From NCBI RefSeq assembly GCF_002197845.1, contig NZ_NIDE01000014.1:434001-498000 (forward strand): 64,000 nucleotides of DNA, written 5' to 3'. A model generated the notes under the pieces. The model was not told where the DNA came from, made no database searches, and worked only from the letters and a program-made list of their open reading frames with translations. This document shows positions 39,001 to 46,856 of the stretch, one piece after another. The position numbers and the translations under genes were made by a program. Positions within the stretch are counted from its first letter, which is position 1; every line of letters starts with the position of its first letter. The DNA comes from Fimbriiglobus ruber (GTDB taxonomy: Bacteria > Planctomycetota > Planctomycetia > Gemmatales > Gemmataceae).

Positions 39001-39620
39001 TCGCCTTCAACGGCGACACCACCATCCTCGTCTTCGGGCTGAGCATCCTGGCCGCGTTCCTGGTGCTGTCCGCCCTGTACGAAAGCTGGCTCTTGCCGCT
39101 GGCGGTCGTGTTGATCGTGCCAATGTGTCTCTTCTCGGCCCTCATCGGCTTACTCATCGTGAGCCTGGACCTGAACATCTTCACCCAGATCGGGTTGGTA
39201 GTGCTGGTCGGGTTGGCGAGCAAGAACGCGATCCTGATCGTCGAGTTCGCCAAGCAGAAGCGTGAGGCCGGCGAGCCGCGGTTCGACGCCGCCGTCGACG
39301 CCGCCCGGCAGCGGTTGCGGCCGATCCTGATGACATCGTTCGCGTTCATCCTCGGCGTCCTCCCGCTGGTCGTGGCGGAGGGGGCCGGGGCCGAAATGCG
39401 GCGGGCGCTCGGGACGGCGGTGTTCTCTGGGATGATCGGCGTGACCGTGTTCGGGATCTTCTTCACCCCCGTCTTCTACGTCGTCCTTCAGCGGTTCCGC
39501 GACCGCGGCGGCGAGAGTCCGCCGCCCGCCGAGAAAAGCGGTGAAGTGTCTGCGAACGGGCACAATGGGGTGTTGGTGCCGCCGGTCATGCAAGACGGTA
39601 ACAAGGTGCCGGCGGGGTGA
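36078..39620 (+). CDS. HAE1-family RND multidrug efflux pump (AcrB-like)
   Basis: 1180-residue inner-membrane drug/proton antiporter; AcrB has 1049. The N-terminus MFAVFFIRRPVFAAVIAL, PIAQYPDVVPPQV and SYPGANATVV are typical, and TM4 has the proton-relay pair Asp420-Asp421 in GIVVDDAIVVVEAVE. Between TM6 and TM7 (about 510-610) a His/Glu-rich linker and two additional hydrophobic segments (ALGIALLIGYLVADLIGG and TVVLVAAIPGYFL) are inserted. The C-terminus adds a 40-residue polar tail. It forms an operon with the adaptor. Substrates cannot be predicted. Confidence 0.93.
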   Translation: MFAVFFIRRPVFAAVIALSTVLAGVLSLTALPIAQYPDVVPPQVVVTASYPGANATVVSETVASPIEEQVNGVEDMLYMESQCTNDGSMRLTITFKTGTDPDKAQVLVQNRVAIATPKLPDTVRTIGVTTKKQSTAILLAVSLFSPNDPKTGKPKQDQLKVSNYARLQVKDDLARIDGVGDVATLGEREYSMRVWLDPNKMADVNLTAAEVASAIRAQNQQVAAGQIGQQPSTTGQSFQLVINTQGRLPDAAAFGEIVVKAGDGSDGEQLIHIKDVGRVELGARSYDSTATTDGRPAVTLPIFQLPGANAFRTATLVREKMKALRAQPGWPDGIEYAIVFDPTTFVQASVEAVVQTLFEAIVLVAIVVLVFLQNWRAALIPMLAVPVALIGSLAAMLVLGYSINNLTLFGMVLAIGIVVDDAIVVVEAVEVHIARGLAPVAATERAMGEVAGAVIGVSLVLTAVFLPSAVLPGLTGQFFRQFAVTVAVATILSAINSLTLTPALCPLLLRPHGAGGEHHEGEAKGRPAVRKDALPALGIALLIGYLVADLIGGHVAGLVPAGWPKWAGTATVVLVAAIPGYFLAKPINLALGWFFVGFNWAFERATGAYGWAVGKLIRISVVVLLVYVGLLALTGVGFGKVPGGFIPQQDQGYLVINAQLPDGASLPRTEAVMKKVTDMCLGELQPDGTRVGGIEGIQHIIAFPGYSVFASANISNAGGAYVSFTPFEQRKGRHADAILADLNRKLATIAEGQVTAFGAPPILGLGNAGGFKLQIQDRNNYGPGVLEGMTWNLIGQVAKDAETHPGIVGSFSTYRSGAPQLFVSVDRERCQKMGVSVQSVNDTLQIYLGSLYVNDVTLESRNWQVNVQADAQFRDQEEDIGKLKVRAPSGMVPIAGLIDIKRIDGPTKVNRYQMIPAADVNGFTIPAFISSAQALDKMETLAKRELPPGMTYEWTDMAYQQKLASNTRVEIPGVFAFNGDTTILVFGLSILAAFLVLSALYESWLLPLAVVLIVPMCLFSALIGLLIVSLDLNIFTQIGLVVLVGLASKNAILIVEFAKQKREAGEPRFDAAVDAARQRLRPILMTSFAFILGVLPLVVAEGAGAEMRRALGTAVFSGMIGVTVFGIFFTPVFYVVLQRFRDRGGESPPPAEKSGEVSANGHNGVLVPPVMQDGNKVPAG

Positions 39621-39655
39621 GGCATAGTCGCGACGATACGCAGGGCTTGGCCGAG

Positions 39656-39901
39656 GCTCGGCGCGGGTCTCCGACCCCGCCGTGCTTCGGACCGCAGGTC
39701 TCCCACACCTCGCCCCCTCGAACACCGCCGCCTGCGCCAGGGTGGGGTTGGAGACCTGCGGTCCGAAGAGCGGCGGGGTCGGAGACCCGCGCCGAGCGCA
39801 ACGGCAGCAAGGTGCCGACGGGTCGAGGCGATAAAAATACCAGCCCGCCGCGCTCGGCGCGGGTCTCCGACCCCGCCGCTCTTCGTGACCGCAGGTCTCC
39901 C
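39656..39901. repeat. REP-like palindromes flanking RAYT (3' side)
   Basis: Three copies of the 48-50 bp family occupy this gap: forward at 39656-39704, reverse at 39750-39797, forward at 39852-39901. The core is CGCGGGTCTCCGACCCCGCC plus a GACCGCAGGTCTCC arm. Neighbouring inverse copies can pair into long hairpins. Related copies are at 18.0-18.3 and 40.5-40.9 kb. Confidence 0.85.
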
Positions 39902-39927
39902 GATGCTCCACGCCTCACCAACCTCGT

Positions 39928-40473
39928 TCACCACACGATCTCGCTGAGGAGAACGTCATTGTCCGTTTCCCCACCCGACGCCCAGTAACTCGCCGACGAG
40001 AAGCGCCAGTGCTCGGCTTCTCTCACGAGGCCCTTGCGGACGGGGTTTTGGTGCAGATAGTCGAGCTTTACTTGCCAGAACGTGTCCGTCTCGATCTGCA
40101 CCGGGTGGCGGGTCGGCTGCCACAGACGCCGTTCGCGGTCACTCCCGGCACGTTCCGACAGCACAGTGTGGAAACTGGCCGGCATGTGTTGGGCACAAAA
40201 ATCGGCCAGCTTGTGGCCGGTGAACTTTCGAAAGTCTGTCACGACTTGTTCAAGCGGCTCGGCCTGAAAATCCGCGTGGAAGAGGATGGCGTGGAGGTGC
40301 GTCGGCATGATCACGTAGGCATTGATACGCAAGCCCTTCTGGTGATGGCAGAAGTTGAGGCTGTCCGTGACGATCTTGCAGGCGGCTTCCGAGACAAAGA
40401 TCGGCAGCCAGTCCACCACACTGAAGGTGACGTAGAAAAGAGCCCCGTCGGAATGGAAGCGATAGCGTTCCAT
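39928..40473 (-). CDS. REP-associated tyrosine transposase (RAYT, Y1_Tnp)
   Basis: 181-residue HUH-type single-strand DNA transposase. The HUH motif is HLH in AYVIMPTHLHAILF (about 59-72), and the catalytic Tyr lies in KLDYLHQNPVRKGLV (about 144-158), with WRFSSASYW after it as in IS200/IS605-like RAYTs. RAYTs are domesticated enzymes thought to move or maintain REP palindromes. Here the gene sits between three and six REP-like copies, the classic arrangement. It looks intact. The start at 40473 (MERYRFHSDGALFYVTFS) fits the family. Confidence 0.88.
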   Translation of the reverse strand: MERYRFHSDGALFYVTFSVVDWLPIFVSEAACKIVTDSLNFCHHQKGLRINAYVIMPTHLHAILFHADFQAEPLEQVVTDFRKFTGHKLADFCAQHMPASFHTVLSERAGSDRERRLWQPTRHPVQIETDTFWQVKLDYLHQNPVRKGLVREAEHWRFSSASYWASGGETDNDVLLSEIVW

Positions 40474-40506
40474 GACGAGCACCCTTATGCTGCCCGGGTT
40501 AGAAGA

Positions 40507-40920
40507 GGAGACCTTCGGTCCGAAGAGCGGCGGGGTCGGAGACCCGCGCCGAGCGCGGTGGCAGGAAGGTGCCGACGGGTCGAGGCAGAAAAATACTAGC
40601 CCGCCGCGCTCGGCGCGGGTCTCCGACCCCGCCGCTCTTTGTGAGCCCCGCTCGGCGCGGGTCTCCGACCCCGCCGCTCTTTGTGACCGAAGGTCTCCCG
40701 ACGCTTGAGCCCGCCCCGCTCGGCGCACGTCTCCGACCCCCGCCGCTCTTTGGTCTCCCGACGCTTGAGCCCGCCGCGCTCGGCGCGGGTCTCCGACCCC
40801 GCCGCTCTTTGTGACCGAAGGTCTCCCGACGCTTGAGCCCTCGGACACCGCCGTCTGCGCCGGGTGGAACTGGAGACCTGCGGTCGGGTAGAACGGCGGG
40901 GTCAGAGACCCGTGCCGAGC
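40507..40920. repeat. Cluster of six REP-like palindromes (5' side of RAYT)
   Basis: Reverse copies at 40507-40554 and 40872-40920; forward copies at about 40608, 40650-40699, 40718-40759 and 40778-40827, the last three in near-tandem at 60-70 bp spacing with a shared GACGCTTGAGCCCGCC linker. Two are shortened. A related linker (ACACCGCCG...TGCGCC) is also found on the other side of RAYT near 39722. Confidence 0.85.
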
Positions 40921-40927
40921 GCCGGCG

Positions 40928-41158
40928 TCACTCCATGTACTCCTTGAAATCATCGAGCGGGGCGTCAAAGTCCGGGGCCATCCAGAAGCCCGGCTTCTTG
41001 TAACTCCCTGCCTTGCTCGGCCACGAAGTTCGCTCGGCCTTCTTCACTTGGGCAATGGGCTGACCCTGAGCGGTGATGGTGATCTCTTCACCAGGTTGGA
41101 GTCGGTCGAGGAGTTCAGGCAGTTGCGCTTGGGCCTCTTCGAGAGTAACGGTATTCAT
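40928..41158 (-). CDS. Phd/YefM-type antitoxin without a toxin
   Basis: 76 residues. The N-terminus MNTVTLEEAQAQLPELLDRLQPGEEITITAQGQPIA is the Phd/YefM DNA-binding fold; the C-terminus WMAPDFDAPLDDFKEYME is the toxin-clamping tail seen in antitoxins paired with VapC/PIN or RelE toxins. The toxin normally begins at or just after the antitoxin stop; here a REP-like repeat begins within about ten bases and no toxin ORF is present. It is therefore an orphan, perhaps cut off by repeat expansion. Confidence 0.8.
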   Translation of the reverse strand: MNTVTLEEAQAQLPELLDRLQPGEEITITAQGQPIAQVKKAERTSWPSKAGSYKKPGFWMAPDFDAPLDDFKEYME

Positions 41159-41483
41159 GAATCGTATCCATCTGCGCCGATTCTGTGGCCAACGGAAGTT
41201 ACCGAAGCGGCACGATCAGTTTATCACGGATCTGATGTCACTGGGCCCTGTGAACCAACACTTCGTCGTCGGTTGAAGTGCTTTTATCTGGGCCAATTCG
41301 GCAGGCCAGTACGTTTGGGAACGGTGAGGTGCAACGCGGAAGTCATCCCGCAAATGAAGACAGCTGCATTGTCGTCTCGAAGGGACGACCGACTGCGGCA
41401 GCATCTCGGAATCTGTGGTGGAACGGCGTTGCCCAACAAAAAAACGCGGGGGATGGCCCCCCGCGGTCCGAACCCGTCGGCGA
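41159..41483. other. Intergenic region
   Basis: 325 bp between two minus-strand genes. Only the terminator of the PilZ gene (41438-41465) is recognisable; no supported gene or repeat. Confidence 0.4.
41438..41465 (-). terminator. Intrinsic terminator of the PilZ gene
   Basis: On the minus strand an 8-bp perfect GC stem (41458-41465 with 41445-41452), 5-nt loop, followed by seven T residues (41438-41444 as A on plus). Confidence 0.8.
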
Positions 41484-41960
41484 TCATCCGAACAGCAGGA
41501 GTACGTTCCACGGCGGCGTCTTCTCGAATTCACACCCGATCTCGAAGTGCTGGCCGGCGTTCCGACAGTTCCGGACGATCACCGAAACCCACGGGATGCT
41601 GTCCGGTGCGTTGTTCGCGCGGATTTGCATGGTGCTGCCGGGTGCCATCGCCAGGCTCATCGCGATCCGCACGCCGCCCGTGGACCGATCGAGGACGTAA
41701 CCCCCGTCTCGGCCGCTTCGCAGGGACGGCGACGTGATCCGGATCGGGACGGGCTTGCCCTCGCGACGAAGAGCCGACCGCCGGTTGGAGTAATTCGGGT
41801 CGGTCGTATCTTCCGGGTCTTCTGCCCCTTCCGGCACGGCCAGTTGGACGAGCGGGGTCTTTCCTCTTTCGCGCCGTTTAAAAAGGATGAAAACGGCGAT
41901 CGCGACGCCCCCCGCGATCGCGGCATACGGTAGCCAGGGAACGAATGTGTCGAAGTTCAC
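41484..41960 (-). CDS. PilZ-domain membrane protein
   Basis: 158 residues: one N-terminal TM helix (about 9-27), a charged linker, and a PilZ-like domain (about 59-158) with RRSALRREGKPVPIRI and YVLDRSTGGVRIAM. The RxxxR and DxSxxG motifs are those used by PilZ domains to bind cyclic di-GMP, so it is probably a membrane-attached c-di-GMP receptor. Planctomycetes often have such short membrane PilZ proteins. It is monocistronic with a strong terminator. Confidence 0.75.
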   Translation of the reverse strand: MNFDTFVPWLPYAAIAGGVAIAVFILFKRRERGKTPLVQLAVPEGAEDPEDTTDPNYSNRRSALRREGKPVPIRITSPSLRSGRDGGYVLDRSTGGVRIAMSLAMAPGSTMQIRANNAPDSIPWVSVIVRNCRNAGQHFEIGCEFEKTPPWNVLLLFG

Positions 41961-42319
41961 GGTGAACTTGGGGTTAGAGTTAGCTGGGGCAAAACCGCAC
42001 CCAACCCGACAAAAAGATTCGATTCCACGGCCGGCGCCGCGCCCGGATCTCTGACAACCCTAGTACAAAGCCGGCGAGCAACGAGTGAAGAAGGTGTGGA
42101 ACCGGCAGAAAATTCGATAAAGTCATCAACACAAGACCGTCACGGGCGCGAATTTTCCTCCACCGGCAAGATTTCTCATGTTGATTCCAGCTGACAATCA
42201 GTTGTTATATCGCGATTAAGAATTATGCAGATGTGGCGGCATGTTGTGGCGCCCAACCCAGGGGCACAAGGCGGCTCAAGGGTTGTGATATCCAGTTACG
42301 ATCGTCTTTTGGCTGCCGA
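41961..42319. other. Intergenic region
   Basis: 359 bp upstream of the PilZ gene and downstream of hpnE. It becomes AT-richer around 42110-42235. No gene, repeat or terminator with a T-run was identified. Confidence 0.4.
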
Positions 42320-43699
42320 TCACGGTCGCGCTCCCAGGTCGAGTTGCACGAGGCGTTCGGGGCGACCGACGCGGGCGAGGACGACCTCGGCCGCGAGGTA
42401 GCCGCTCCGGACCGCCCCCTCCATCGTCGCCGGCCACCCGGTTCGGGTCCAATCCCCGGCGAGCACGAGGTTCGGAATCGGGGAAGCCTGTTCGGGTCGG
42501 AATCGGTCGACGCCCGGTATGGCACTAAACGTCGCCGCGTGTTCGGTCACGACCTTCGTCCGGCGGACGACGGCAGTCCTGGCCGGCGGGAAGAGGCGGC
42601 CGAGTTCCTCGACGGTTCTTCGCAGCACTTCGTCCTGCCCGAGTCCGCGAAACGCTCGCGTCGCGCTCGTTACGACCTGGACGTAGTGTTCCCCGGGCGC
42701 CGTCTCCCCGCGGTTAAAAGCCCAGTGCCCGAAGCAATCGATCAAGACCGCGTGCGGGAGCGACATGACCGGCCGGTCGTACCAGAGGTGAACACTGGTG
42801 ATGGGCGAAGCCGCCAGCCCTTGGGGCGCCGAAAAGTACGGGTCAGCGGCGAGGCCAGCGGGCAGCAAGTCAATCACCCGGTCGAACGGAACGGCCAGGA
42901 CGTAGTGGTCGGCCCGAACCGTCGACCCGTCGCGAAGCAGGGCGTGAGAAATCGCAGGCCGGCTTATGCCGGTCTGTGACTCTTCCGCCAACCGCTTGAC
43001 CCCGACGCCTTCGCGGACGGTGACGCCCCGTGCCGCAAGCCACCCGCGCAATTCGTCGCCGTACAACCGCCCGAGCGGGACCGTTGGTACATGGACGACG
43101 AACCCGTCGCGGTGGCGGAGGAAGCCGTCGCGGAAGACCTTTCGCGCGTATTTCAGACCGACGCGGTCGGGCGTCTCGTTGAGCGCGCTGGTGAGAACCA
43201 CGCCCCAGAATCGGTCGATGGTCCGCGGCGTCTGGTGGTGGCGGAGGAGCCAGTCGTGCAGCGGCGGGTCGGCGTCGGGCGGTTCGCGAAGGAGGGCGAG
43301 CAACCCGTAGCCGATGCGGACCTTTTCCCCCTCGGTGAGGTAGTGGGCGGACGCGAGAGCCCGGCCGAGGTGGAACGGCGCGGGCCAGGGGTCGGCCGCG
43401 AACCGGCTCACCCGACCGTCCGGGGTCATGAAATAGAGGATCGGCTGGGGTTCCAGAAAGTGGCCGACGCCGACCGTGTCGAAGAAGTGTGCGAGGTTCG
43501 TGCAACAGCCCATGCTCGCGTGTTGACATGCGTCGACGAACTGGCCGCTCGCGGGATCGACGAACGACCCGGCCCGCCCGCCGAGCCGCCCGCGCGCTTC
43601 CAGAACCGTCACCCGGAACCCGCGCGGCGCGAGCGAGACCGCCGCGGCCAACCCGGCGAGGCCGCCGCCGACGATCAGGACTGACGGGCAATCAAGCAT
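42320..43699 (-). CDS. hpnE: Hydroxysqualene dehydroxylase
   Basis: 459-residue FAD-dependent amine-oxidase-fold enzyme which reduces hydroxysqualene to squalene in the HpnCDE route. The N-terminal dinucleotide motif VLIVGGGLAGLAAAVSL is at about 6-22, followed by RLGGRAGSF. Conserved HpnE features include FVDACQHASMGCCTNL near 60 and the C-terminal FAD-binding NLVLAGDWTRTGWPATMEGAVRSG. ATG at 43699 puts the flavin motif at the N-terminus. It follows hpnD by 186 bp on the same strand. Confidence 0.9.
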   Translation of the reverse strand: MLDCPSVLIVGGGLAGLAAAVSLAPRGFRVTVLEARGRLGGRAGSFVDPASGQFVDACQHASMGCCTNLAHFFDTVGVGHFLEPQPILYFMTPDGRVSRFAADPWPAPFHLGRALASAHYLTEGEKVRIGYGLLALLREPPDADPPLHDWLLRHHQTPRTIDRFWGVVLTSALNETPDRVGLKYARKVFRDGFLRHRDGFVVHVPTVPLGRLYGDELRGWLAARGVTVREGVGVKRLAEESQTGISRPAISHALLRDGSTVRADHYVLAVPFDRVIDLLPAGLAADPYFSAPQGLAASPITSVHLWYDRPVMSLPHAVLIDCFGHWAFNRGETAPGEHYVQVVTSATRAFRGLGQDEVLRRTVEELGRLFPPARTAVVRRTKVVTEHAATFSAIPGVDRFRPEQASPIPNLVLAGDWTRTGWPATMEGAVRSGYLAAEVVLARVGRPERLVQLDLGARP

Positions 43700-43705
43700 G
43701 AAATG

Positions 43706-43873
43706 GCCACAAAAAGGCACAAAAATCCACAAAAATGAAACACGGAATCAGAACGATGGGCGTGAAAAATTCCTTCGGCGGTTCGCAATTTTTTAACTGC
43801 GGCACATCTTGTCGCGTGTGGCTGATGTCTATTTGGTATTTATTTTTGTGCTTCTTTGTGCCTTTTTGTGGCG
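43706..43873. repeat. Inverted repeat between hpnD and hpnE
   Basis: GCCACAAAAAGGCACAAA at about 43706-43723 is matched by its exact reverse complement at about 43856-43873. A related CTTTGTGGCCATTCTT string precedes the PfkB gene near 8508, so this may be a dispersed motif. Confidence 0.55.
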
Positions 43874-43885
43874 ATTCTCATCTTC

Positions 43886-44773
43886 TCACGTAATCCATTC
43901 CCATTTCCGCGGCCACGCCGTCATCATGAGGCGCAGTTTCGCGAGCCGCCCGACCCGCACGCGGGTGGTGAAGACGTCGTAGTCTCGGGCTTCGATCTCG
44001 CGCAGAAGTTGCCGGTAGACGCCGAACATCACGCCGAAGATCGCCCGCCCTTCGGGCGACAACAGCGGGCCGAGCGCGGCGCCGCGGTCGTAATAGCCGG
44101 CGGCCCGCGCGACCTGGAAGCGCATCATCGCGCGGAACGCCTCCCGGCTCGTCGGCTCGCACCACGTGCCAGGCGGACAGCCGAATCGGGTCAATTCGTC
44201 GGCGGGTAGGTAGACGCGGCCCGCGGCCCGGTCTTCGCCCAGGTCGCGGAGGATGTTCGTTAACTGGAACGCGATCCCGACCGCCTCGGCGTACTTTCGG
44301 GCGACGGGCCACGCGGCCGGGTCGCGGAGCCCCCACACCGGAAGGCACGCCAGCCCGACCGCGGACGCCACGCGGTAGCAGTACGGGTATAAGTCGTCGA
44401 AGGTCGCGAACGATACCGGATCGAGATCGGTCTCGACCCCGTTGAGTACGTCGTAAAGGTGACGGGCGGGGATGTCGTAGGTCCGAACGACCTGGTCCAA
44501 AACGGCGTGGACGCGGTGGGTGTAGCGGCCGTCGAGGGCGGCCGTCAGCCGGTCCCGCCACGCGGCCAGCGCGGCCCGCTTGGCAGCCGGTTCGCCCGGT
44601 CCGTCCGCCAGGTCGTCGGTCACGCGCATGAACGCGTACAGCGCGGTCATCGCGTCCCGCTTGGGGCGGGGCAGCACGTGAAAAGCGAGCGGGAATGAAC
44701 TTCGCGAGCGACGGGTGACGCGCCGGCAGTAACGGTGGGACGAAAGACTCGACTCCGGGGGCAGAAGACCCAC
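43886..44773 (-). CDS. hpnD: Presqualene diphosphate synthase (squalene/phytoene synthase family)
   Basis: About 295 residues. Trans-prenyltransferase joining two farnesyl diphosphates to presqualene diphosphate. First Asp-rich motif RVTDDLADG, second NILRDLGEDRAAGRVYLP; SHRYCRRVTRRSRSSFPLAF and RRDAMTALYAFMR mark the N-terminal substrate region. It precedes hpnE, which supports HpnD identity; HpnC is not in the window. The start is uncertain: GTG at 44773 gives a family-like N-terminus, while a GTG at 44878 overlaps the adaptor stop (GTGA) and would add 35 residues. Confidence 0.85.
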   Translation of the reverse strand: MGLLPPESSLSSHRYCRRVTRRSRSSFPLAFHVLPRPKRDAMTALYAFMRVTDDLADGPGEPAAKRAALAAWRDRLTAALDGRYTHRVHAVLDQVVRTYDIPARHLYDVLNGVETDLDPVSFATFDDLYPYCYRVASAVGLACLPVWGLRDPAAWPVARKYAEAVGIAFQLTNILRDLGEDRAAGRVYLPADELTRFGCPPGTWCEPTSREAFRAMMRFQVARAAGYYDRGAALGPLLSPEGRAIFGVMFGVYRQLLREIEARDYDVFTTRVRVGRLAKLRLMMTAWPRKWEWIT

Positions 44774-44874
44774 GACTGACCCCGGCTGTGGTTCGACAAA
44801 CGATCCGTCTGTGGCGACATCTATAGCCGTCGGACGGCCCGGGGTGGGGGAAAAAAAGGAAAAAATGCCGCCGG

Positions 44875-46038
44875 TCACGGGATGGATACGCGGACCGGTT
44901 GGCCGACCAGGAGCGGCGGTTTGCCGGCCGGGGCGGGGTCGGTGATCTCGACGATGCACTCGATCACCTTGGACGTACTTGGGACGAACGCGTCGAAGGA
45001 CGAACGCTTGGGCAGGTACGCGCCCGGAATCCGGGTCACCACGCCGTCGTACGTCAGGGCAAAGTTGTTCGCGTCGTACACGACGACCTTCTTGCCGACC
45101 TTGTCCGTCACCTTGAACGCGAACTCGGCTTCCACCTCGGCCCGGACGATCCGTTTGCCGTGCGGGACGAGTACCAACACCGGCTCGCGGGACGACGGCC
45201 CGAACGTCATCCCCGGGGCGGCGAAGACCTGTTCGATCACACCGCCGAGGTTGGCCGGCACCCGGATCAGGCAGGCGTCGACGGCCGCCTGAGCTTCGCT
45301 GATCTGGGCCGCCATCTCCTCGACCTTGGCCTTCGCGACCCGGACGCCGACTTCGGGCGAGATCAGGTCGAGTTCCTTGACTTTATTCTGTTCGTCCTCG
45401 ACGCTCGTGCGGAGGGACAACAACATTCCCTTCAGTTGACGGAGGTCGGGATCTTCCTCCCGCTGGCGGGTCAGTTCTTGCTCCCGTTCCGTTGGGGTGA
45501 AATCGACCCCGGTCCTGGGGTTCGTTTTCGGGAGCGCGCGATCGAATTTTTCCGTCGCGATCCCGAGCGATTTCTCGCCGAACTCGAGTCGGTCTTGGGC
45601 CAGCTTCAGGGCGTCTTTTTGCCGAGCCACCTTGATCGGGTACTCTTTGCCGTCGGTTTCGGCTTTCTTCAACCCTTGTGTGGCCTGTTCGAGCCCGGCC
45701 CGGGCCTGCTTGAGTTTGGCCTGGTAGACCGCGTCGTCGAACTGCACGAGCGCGCTGTTTTCCTTGACCTCGTCCCCCTCCTTCACCAACACCTGCTTTA
45801 CGGTGGCCAGCATCATGACGCCGGGCGGGCCGAACCGGATCGGCCCCGGGACCGAGTCGACGGTGCCGAGCAGGACCACGCCGCCCTCGGTGGCCGGGAC
45901 GGGGGGGCGCGGGGGCGCGCCCGGGCCGCCCGGCGCGTCGGCGGGGTGGAGCAGTTTGTTCGCCCCGATCGCGGTGAACGCGAGCAGGGACACCCCGATG
46001 ACCCAGGGGAGGGCGCGCGTCCGGTTCGTTGCGGTCAT
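44875..46038 (-). CDS. HlyD-like periplasmic adaptor of an ABC exporter
   Basis: 387 residues: an N-terminal TM helix (about 10-27), lipoyl half VKQVLVKEGDEVKENSALVQFDD (about 79-101), a long helical hairpin (about 105-250), second half VPANLGGVIEQVFAAPGMTFG, and a beta domain. This is the adaptor layout of DevB/HlyD/MacA-type exporters. Its ATG overlaps the ATPase stop (ATGA), so permease, ATPase and adaptor form one operon. The next gene downstream is hpnD. Confidence 0.85.
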   Translation of the reverse strand: MTATNRTRALPWVIGVSLLAFTAIGANKLLHPADAPGGPGAPPRPPVPATEGGVVLLGTVDSVPGPIRFGPPGVMMLATVKQVLVKEGDEVKENSALVQFDDAVYQAKLKQARAGLEQATQGLKKAETDGKEYPIKVARQKDALKLAQDRLEFGEKSLGIATEKFDRALPKTNPRTGVDFTPTEREQELTRQREEDPDLRQLKGMLLSLRTSVEDEQNKVKELDLISPEVGVRVAKAKVEEMAAQISEAQAAVDACLIRVPANLGGVIEQVFAAPGMTFGPSSREPVLVLVPHGKRIVRAEVEAEFAFKVTDKVGKKVVVYDANNFALTYDGVVTRIPGAYLPKRSSFDAFVPSTSKVIECIVEITDPAPAGKPPLLVGQPVRVSIP

Positions 46039-46784
46039 GCTTCACCTTTCGTTCGGTCCCCGTGCGACCCGGCTCGCTCGGTCTCTTCGAGCCGCCCGTC
46101 TTCGAGGTGGTAGGCGGTATCCACGTAGGGCAGCATCCGGTGGTCGTGGGACACGACGAAGATCGTCGCCCCGCGCGTGTGGGCCGCGTCCCGGAGGAGT
46201 TCGACCACGTGCTGCCCGTTCTCCCAGTCGAGCGCGGACGTCGGCTCGTCCGCGAAAATGAACATCGGGTCCTTCACCAGCGCCCGGCCGATGGCCACCC
46301 GCTGCTTTTCCCCGCCGGACAGCTGGGCCGGCTTCTTGTTCGCCTGGGCGCCCATCCCGAGTCGGTCGAGCATCTCGCCGGCCTTCCGGCGGGCGTCACG
46401 AGTCGAGGCGTCCTGCCCCCACTTGAGAATGATTTCTAACTGCTGGCTGGCACTCAAGGCAGGGAACAGGTTGTACCCCTGGAAGATGAAGCCGGTGTTC
46501 CGCAGGCGGAACTGCTCCCGTTCGTCGGGGGACAATCCCCATACGTCCGTGAAGCCCGGCCCGTCCTTGGCCATCACCTGACCGGAATCCGGGTTGAGCA
46601 GTCCGGACAGGATTGCGAGCAAAGTCGATTTACCGCTCCCGGACGGCCCCATGAGCAGCGCCAGCTGGCTCGGGTACAGTTGGAACGACACGTCGTTCAG
46701 CGCGACCCGCCGTTGCGCGCCGTCGCCGAACGTCCGCATCAGGCGGACGGCTCGGAGGGACGGTTCGGCGGACGGTAGCGGCAT
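46035..46784 (-). CDS. ABC exporter ATPase, MacB/LolD/DevA-like
   Basis: 249-residue ATPase. Walker A GPSGSGKST (about 46-54), Q-loop GFIFQGYNLFPALSA, signature LSGGEKQRVAIGRAL, Walker B MFIFADEPTSALD, and switch His in VVSHDHRM. The GYNLFPALSA segment is typical of the MacB/LolD clade, which work with FtsX-type permeases like the gene upstream. It is 72 bp after the permease and overlaps the adaptor start. Confidence 0.9.
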   Translation of the reverse strand: MPLPSAEPSLRAVRLMRTFGDGAQRRVALNDVSFQLYPSQLALLMGPSGSGKSTLLAILSGLLNPDSGQVMAKDGPGFTDVWGLSPDEREQFRLRNTGFIFQGYNLFPALSASQQLEIILKWGQDASTRDARRKAGEMLDRLGMGAQANKKPAQLSGGEKQRVAIGRALVKDPMFIFADEPTSALDWENGQHVVELLRDAAHTRGATIFVVSHDHRMLPYVDTAYHLEDGRLEETERAGSHGDRTKGEA

Positions 46785-46856
46785 CGGGTCAAATTCCTTC
46801 AGGCGTCGGGCTCTCGGTTCGTTTTTCCGCAGTCGTTATCGTGTCAGGGTTGCACG

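Noticed and set aside
40590-40830. CRISPR-like array
   Set aside because: Units are palindromic REP-type elements of variable length in both orientations, spacers are themselves repeated, and no cas gene is near.
41216-41700. Small ORFs on both strands near 41.2-41.7 kb
   Set aside because: No family resemblance or start signals; they overlap the PilZ gene and its terminator.
44774-44959. Extended N-terminus of hpnD up to 44959
   Set aside because: The extension is antisense to the adaptor 3' end and unlike other squalene synthases; GTG at 44878 is kept as a possible alternative.
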